Notes under the pieces: model-generated
What the model saw: the letters and a program-made list of their open reading frames with translations, nothing else
Database searches by the model: none
What the model was told of the DNA's origin: nothing
Position numbers and translations under genes: made by a program
Origin: Bugula neritina
Taxonomy: Eukaryota; Bryozoa; Gymnolaemata; Cheilostomatida; Bugulidae
Direction of reading: 5' to 3'
Assembly (NCBI GenBank): GCA_964035545.1
Contig: OZ037773.1
Span: 6,588,251 to 6,652,250, forward strand
DNA length: 64,000 bases
Part shown: in pieces, positions 58,364-64,000 of the stretch
Layout: the number at the start of each line of letters is the position of its first letter
Position numbering within the stretch: the first letter of the stretch is position 1

Positions 58364-61300
58364 CTAGTCGTATAAGTTAACTGACACAGCTGTCTGAGGA
58401 AATGTCATGGAAAGAGTGTCCTTCAGGTATTCCGCTTCACAAGAGTCAACATCTAGCCTGTGGAACACATTATACAGGCGTGGGACACATAGTAGGAGTG
58501 TGGAACACAAGCTATCATTACATGAAATAGGCCGTAAACCACTGCTTAACTAATTCATATCCACTTCCCAATAAACCACCATTCCATAATGTCACTTTAT
58601 TTTATAAATAAACTTAGTTTCAAAATTAACAGTTGAAAGTATTTCAACATGGAAATTAGCAAGCTGGTCACAACTATCTTGTCACCAGCGAGTTTCAACA
58701 TTAATGTCACAAATGGTTTGAGTGACAGATGCTAGGCCTACGTCTACGGAATACTAAAATAAAGGTATTGTTTTATGGTAATCTAACAAAAACCAATGAA
58801 TGAATGCAATTTCTATCTGTTTGCAAATTTAACAGTCACCGAATTTCGAAAGTACTCCGAGACACAAAGTATACACACTCAGCTTCTAGTGAAGTCAAGT
58901 GAGAAGAGCTGAACAACAACTAGTCACATCCTGTCAGCTAACAACTACACAGCAGCAGCCTGGAACACCTGCTGGCAGATGGCATTCAAGTGCTGAGCTC
59001 AAGCTGACACTGTGACACCAGTGACTACTTGTATACTACATTTCCTTTAAACTAAATAATGAACGCAGTGGACTCACCTAGAATATGATAGCTTCAGTTC
59101 TTCAACTTTTGTACACCTCTTGAGCACACCAGTTAACTCAGTGTCCACGGTCTACAAAAGTATTCAACTAATGCTAATTTTTGAGTGAAATTATTACTCT
59201 CAATACAGGGCGACACAACTCCTTATGAGAAACACAAAGCAATGTTTACTACAGTGAGCATGTTTAAATGAAAGTATGATTTTACTCACAAGTGCAGATT
59301 AAAGAAAAACAAATGTTGGAAAGGGGAGAGGAGTTAGAATGGTGGAAGGTAAGACATATATGCGTATTTACAAACTTATCTTTCCATTTCACACGCAGAC
59401 ACACTAACTCACACACACGCATGGAAGACTGTATCTTATATTATTAGCAGTTCACATACTGACAGTGTGAGCAATGCATAACCAGCAACCCAGCAAATGA
59501 AATTCACTCAGTTGATGTACAGACCATAACAACTGCTCAGTCGGTGTTATATAATTTGTAGGCTAAACTCAAACTCATACTAACATAGCCAGAGGTTCTA
59601 GAAATAAAATAAATATGGGGGAGTCAGCCCACCTTTTCGTCCTCGCTCATCATCCCGGACTGAGAGGCAGCGACCTTAAGATCCAGACGTCGCAAGGCAT
59701 CAGGGTTGGTGAATGCCATGACCTCCACTATCTTCAGTATGTGAGGCGCTGAGAATTGCTGTAGAGATAAATGAGCTAAGGAAGGGCTTGTGGCAATGCT
59801 ATCGAGAAAGAATTCATCGTCGGAAGAAATTCCACCAACCAGATGGAGGGAGGTGAGATTGGGAAGGTTGAGTATTCGCTTCAGGTGCTGTTGATATAAT
59901 AGACAATAATATATATAGAATGGGGTAATTATTATATCTATATATAGCACAGTGCATGGCGAGATAGCCTGGACTATCCAACAAAACACATGCAATAGAA
60001 GTGGAACACATAATGCAGAAGAGGAAAGTTGCATATTGGATGCACATCCAAGTTTGAACACTCATTTGGAATGTATTTTTACATATTGAGAAGAATGAGC
60101 AGAACTTCTCAGTATGACAAAGAGTGTTGAAAAGGCTTTAGCATCCAGAAATTATGGCCACATGACAATAAAATATTGCAAGAACATATATGATAAAAAC
60201 GATTATGGAATAGCGTAGATTACCTGTGGAGAGAGCCAGCTGCTGCCTTCTCCTTTGGCAGCATCAGCTGACACGGTATTCAGGGAAAGAACGTAGAGTG
60301 AGTTCAGGTCAAATATGGCTTCTAAAAGGGGCTCGGGAGGGTGGAAACCAAACCTAGGCAGCCGCTGTAGAAAAGAGGATAACTTACTGATTATATAACA
60401 ATGTGAATGAATAATTTGATAATGTTACAAGATATCTATAGCTACACTGGCATTCTAATAATTTTTGGTTTAACATGTTGTAACATAGTTAACAAAATCT
60501 AGAGATCACTGCAAGTGAAGGTTAGTTTTGAGAGTTGTCTGCTCAAAAATACTCAATTTCTCAGAGAGAACACAACTTTAAACTAGAGAATTATTTTACG
60601 GTAAACCAGCTTTTAGCATTACCAGTTATGTTATACCATTAAAATGGTACAGAAACTAAATTAATTTACCAGAACAGAAATTAGCATTCAATTTCAAGTC
60701 ATTTGATAAAACAAAACCAATTCAACATCAACTAAAAAGATATGTAGATTAAGTAAATCTACAGCTAGAAGAAAGATATTGTAGTCAATAGATTTACATA
60801 AGAAACTGGTAAAAATTTACAATAACCTTACATAAGGCTCAATCGTACTTTCATAATGATTTGCTTGAAAGTTATTTTGCTTTCTTTCATTACAGAAAAA
60901 TATATCCTTCTAGTCCAGTAAACAATGTCAATTTGAATAAGTAGATTCTAAAACTTGAATCTATTTAATGATACAAGAAAATGCTGAGGGGGGGACTTTT
61001 TAAACAATAAAATATGTATTTATTGTTCATACTGATCAAATATTTACATATTATACTAATATATTTATTATATTGAATTAAATTGATATATTTATTATAT
61101 TATTGGCATAATAATTCTATTTATATATTTAACTAATATATTTATTATAGGCTTTGCTACAGGAGCAAACAAATCCCACAATGCCGTGGCCTAGCGTGTC
61201 ACAAAGCAGTAATAGACTTACCAGCTGTTTCACTTTTGCTCTCTGTAGAAGACTAGTTAAATGAGGAATAGCTGAAGGTGGGAGTATACAATAGGAGCTA

Positions 61301-63941
61301 TAAAATATGTTTTCATTCTACAAGATAAATAAAAATACAAATTATAATAGTAGAGAGTTATAATATGTCAATGCAGCTACACTATTGGCTAATATTGCAA
61401 GTATAGAAATTATGGGAAGCGCTGGAAGAGGCAAAAAGCATAGTGACAGTAGTGACAGGTGGAAGTATTATATTGACACTATTTTCCATAAAAACTCTAT
61501 ACTGCGAGGCCATCGTGTTTACGGCTGGCATAGAGTTCATGGTAATCTAACTTTGCTCAGTTTTTGACAAATTTGTGTTATAAAACTTGATCTTTGCTCA
61601 AAAATTATACTCATGGTTTCCACCAAGACATATTTTATATTTCCAGCATGTTAGATGGCAGTTCACTCTGAGCCATGCTAGTCATTCATCTATTCCCCTT
61701 ATAGAGTATTTCACAAGTTTAAAAGGTAGAAGATGCACAGAAGAAACGGGTTTACAATTATTTTCAACACTAGTTACCAGTTAACTAGTTGTGTAATGTA
61801 TGAACAGCATATAACCGCTATGAGTCAGTCGTCATAAAACATTTACACAACATAAAGTGGGTATTTTCAGGCAGTTTTTGAAATGGCAACCAGATGTACG
61901 TTTTTCAATGTTATACCTTCATAGAGCCTGCATGTTTGAAGGAAATTCAATTTAATCTAATTTAAAACAAACTTTTTCTCAATACAATAAAATGGTGAAA
62001 CAAACAATTTGTTGGTTTCTTCAAGCAACCTAGTGCTACAGAGAAAATAATACGAACCAGTGAGGGGTCGTGGCATACAGCCCGCCATAGCCTACAGACC
62101 CGACTGGCACTCAGTCTATCTTGCACCGACAGGTGTCTGAACACACCTAGTAGGACGCCATAAACATCGCCGGTGAAAGAGAAGTTGACTGGACGACGAA
62201 CGACACTGCAAGAAGATTGCATATGATTGGTGGCTACAGCGCACTCATAAATGTAATGCAATGATTCCACACAAGTTTTAAATCAGTTTACTGTTGCACA
62301 TGTTATGTTTAACAAATATCTCTCATGTGCTTGAAGCATACAAAAGTGCTATATAAAACACTAGAACTGATTGGGATACTTTTAAAACTGAAACTAATGT
62401 TGGTGCGCTAACTACAATTGTTTCAATTAAGCACTGAATCCCAATCTGACAAAAAAGATGAAAAAAAAAACAAAACAGAGTTCACCAGAACAAACCTGGT
62501 AGGTGATGGCAGTTTGACAGGTGGCGCAGGTGCTGTCTCTGTTTGACACTCTGCATTTTTCCTGACGGTGACACCTGGTAGTCTGTTGGGCAGTTGAGTT
62601 GACGGAATGATGCTCTGAGGGCGTATAGCAGGCGGCGAGTTCACCACCATTATCTTGGGGGAGGAGACAGCGACATTGGCACTCGTATTCTTCACGACTA
62701 CAAGTTGATATTACACACAAATGAGATACGGTTTAGCAGGCTATATTGAAAATTGCCCTATTCAAATGCTATAAGTTGATACGAAAATACAGCAAAGTCA
62801 GTTTAAAGCGTTTGTGAATGTAAATGCTGTGTAGATCAGAATGTGCTAGCTCAAAAATAGTTTTTCAATCAAGAAATATATTTAATGCTATATGTGTATG
62901 AATATAGACAGAGCATATTTGAGAATTGTCTCCCTTTACACAGAATGCTGTTCACATACAACAAATCAAGTTGTTGTTGAGGTGGTTCACCTCTTCTCTT
63001 TCTAACATGTTCAAGTAGAACTACTTAAACATTACTTATACAGCATACAGAGGGAAGAAATAATGGATGAAATCACCAACAGACCATCTTCTACTGAACG
63101 CAGCCGTCAACTTACTTTGAAGCTGGCCACTGGCTGATCTACTGACAGCCACGCTGTTACCAATAGAAGCTATGCCGGGGCTGATGACCAGAGAGCGGAC
63201 TGGCATGGAAGACGGAGTCGTGTACCTTGGCTTCGGTGTTACAATTACAGGACTGGGGCTGGGCGTCCCCAGAGAGGGTATCACCACGTAGTTCCCATTC
63301 TAACAAAAGTTGAAACCACTGAGTAACATTGAACTACCACAATAACAGTTACTACTGCTACTAGTACTATTACTACTGGTGCTACTACTACGAGTAATAA
63401 TACTACTAGTAAGTACTACTACTACTACTTCTGCTACTACTACTACTAGTACTACTACTACTACTTCTGCTACTACTACTAGTACTATTACTACTGGTAC
63501 TACTACTTCCCCCAGCATCATAAGTAGAAAAGCTAAACAATAGCAGAATAGCAAATTAGTTGGTGACACAAAAACTTAATAGCTCAGTCACTAGTGATAT
63601 AAATATAATACTTACACTTACTCTATAGTGATATAAATATAATACCTACACTTACTCTATAGTGATATAAATATAATACCTACACTTACTCTATAGTGAT
63701 ATAAATATAATACCTACACTTACTCTATAGTGATATAAATATAACACCTACACTTACTCTATAGTGATATCAAGGTGACACTTACTTTAGGAACAAGAGA
63801 TCTGAACAACTGGGATCCAGGAACCCGCGCCACTGTAGGGGTGGAAATCTGACCGACTTGGGGGGCAAGAATCTTTGCCGTCTGGCAGGCAAGTCTACCG
63901 TAGGTCTTAGGAGCAATCTTGGCGTTCTGGTCGTATAATAT
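58364..63941 (-). CDS. F-box/leucine-rich-repeat protein, 3' nine exons (5' end outside window)
   Basis: Exons from 5': 63786-63941, 63116-63299, 62496-62697, 62058-62205, 61222-61317, 60224-60364, 59633-59887, 59078-59151, 58364-58457; phases agree and yield about 449 residues of C-terminal sequence. The first three exons encode a disordered Pro/Ser/Val-rich stretch (TPSPSPVIVTPKPRYTTP; KNAECQTETAPAPP). The fourth encodes an F-box: FTGDVYGVLLGVFRHLSVQD then ASRVCRLWRAVCHDPSL. Leucine-rich segments follow (LPNLTSLHLVGG; LAHLSLQQF; ALRRLDLK; VEELKLSYSRLDVDSC), and the protein ends AVSVNLYD. F-box proteins recruit substrates to SCF ubiquitin ligases through SKP1; the LRR part would bind the substrate. 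I cannot place it in a named FBXL subfamily. An acceptor at 63,942 shows that more exons lie upstream. Confidence 0.82.
63345..63510 (-). repeat. (TAC)n-type repeat before an F-box-gene acceptor
   Basis: TACTACTACTAGTACTACT-type trinucleotide repeat with TGC and TTC interruptions, ending about 45 bases before the acceptor at 63,300. The valine-rich minus-strand frame is an artefact. Confidence 0.9.
63590..63777 (-). repeat. 34-bp tandem repeat carrying the adjacent donor sequence
   Basis: About five copies; in the gene's direction each contains AGAGTAAGTGTAGG, and the authentic donor next to them is CTAAA|GTAAGTGTCACC (exon ends at 63,786). The array begins about 10 bases inside the intron. 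Confidence 0.9.
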
Positions 63942-64000
63942 CTACAGTCACACAGCAGTTGTATTGATCACAAAGTAGGAATGAATAGTTCAAGAGGATA

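Noticed and set aside
59814..60065. Start codons near 60,061 for a short minus-strand protein
   Set aside because: The frame runs from intron into the LRR exon; the acceptor at 59,888 and phase show an internal exon of the F-box gene.

Overview
The window is animal nuclear DNA: AT-rich, with GT-AG introns of a few hundred bases to about 2 kb, short exons, many micro- and minisatellites, and fragments of transposable elements. All recognisable genes have bilaterian orthologues (a ZO-type MAGUK, PLD3/4, SMU1, an InaF-motif protein, an F-box/LRR protein). Compact metazoan introns, abundant simple repeats and fast-evolving secreted and membrane proteins suggest an invertebrate, most plausibly a lophotrochozoan such as a mollusc; the phylum is an inference.

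Layout. 60-10,072 (+): ZO/polychaetoid-like tight-junction scaffold in 19 recognised exons, with an unbroken 255-codon ORF of unknown function inside its second intron. 10,073-15,681: intergenic DNA with inverted trinucleotide repeats, a GTAAGT-containing tandem repeat and a short hAT-type element. 15,737-24,344 (+): complete PLD3/PLD4-type protein, 525 residues, both HxK motifs intact. 25,993-27,146 (+): small secreted Thr/Pro/Tyr-rich protein with internal repeats. 28,320-31,440: a 15-bp minisatellite of over 1.7 kb, interrupted by a 1.3-kb element in a TA dinucleotide. 34,509-38,241 and 40,900-44,233 (+): tandemly duplicated single-pass membrane proteins with an 8-cysteine ectodomain. 45,723-54,561 (-): SMU1, complete in 12 exons, 513 residues. 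55,268-56,086 (+): InaF-motif protein in two exons. 58,364-63,941 (-): 3' nine exons of an F-box/LRR protein whose 5' end is off the window.

The genes form no pathway; this is ordinary animal gene order. Three features stand out. First, tandem repeats repeatedly abut splice junctions, and several repeat units carry a copy of the adjacent 5' or 3' splice site (PLD3, SMU1, F-box gene). Second, the two membrane-protein paralogues are almost identical over exon 1 only, with abrupt edges, while their stalks and membrane segments have diverged; a decayed copy of the last SMU1 exon lies behind the first paralogue, so the duplication appears to have carried part of SMU1. Third, SMU1 intron 1 holds two adjacent near-perfect palindromes with arms of about 110-125 bp.

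Exon borders were read by eye from splice consensus, reading phase and remembered family sequences. No alignment, gene finder or database search was run.
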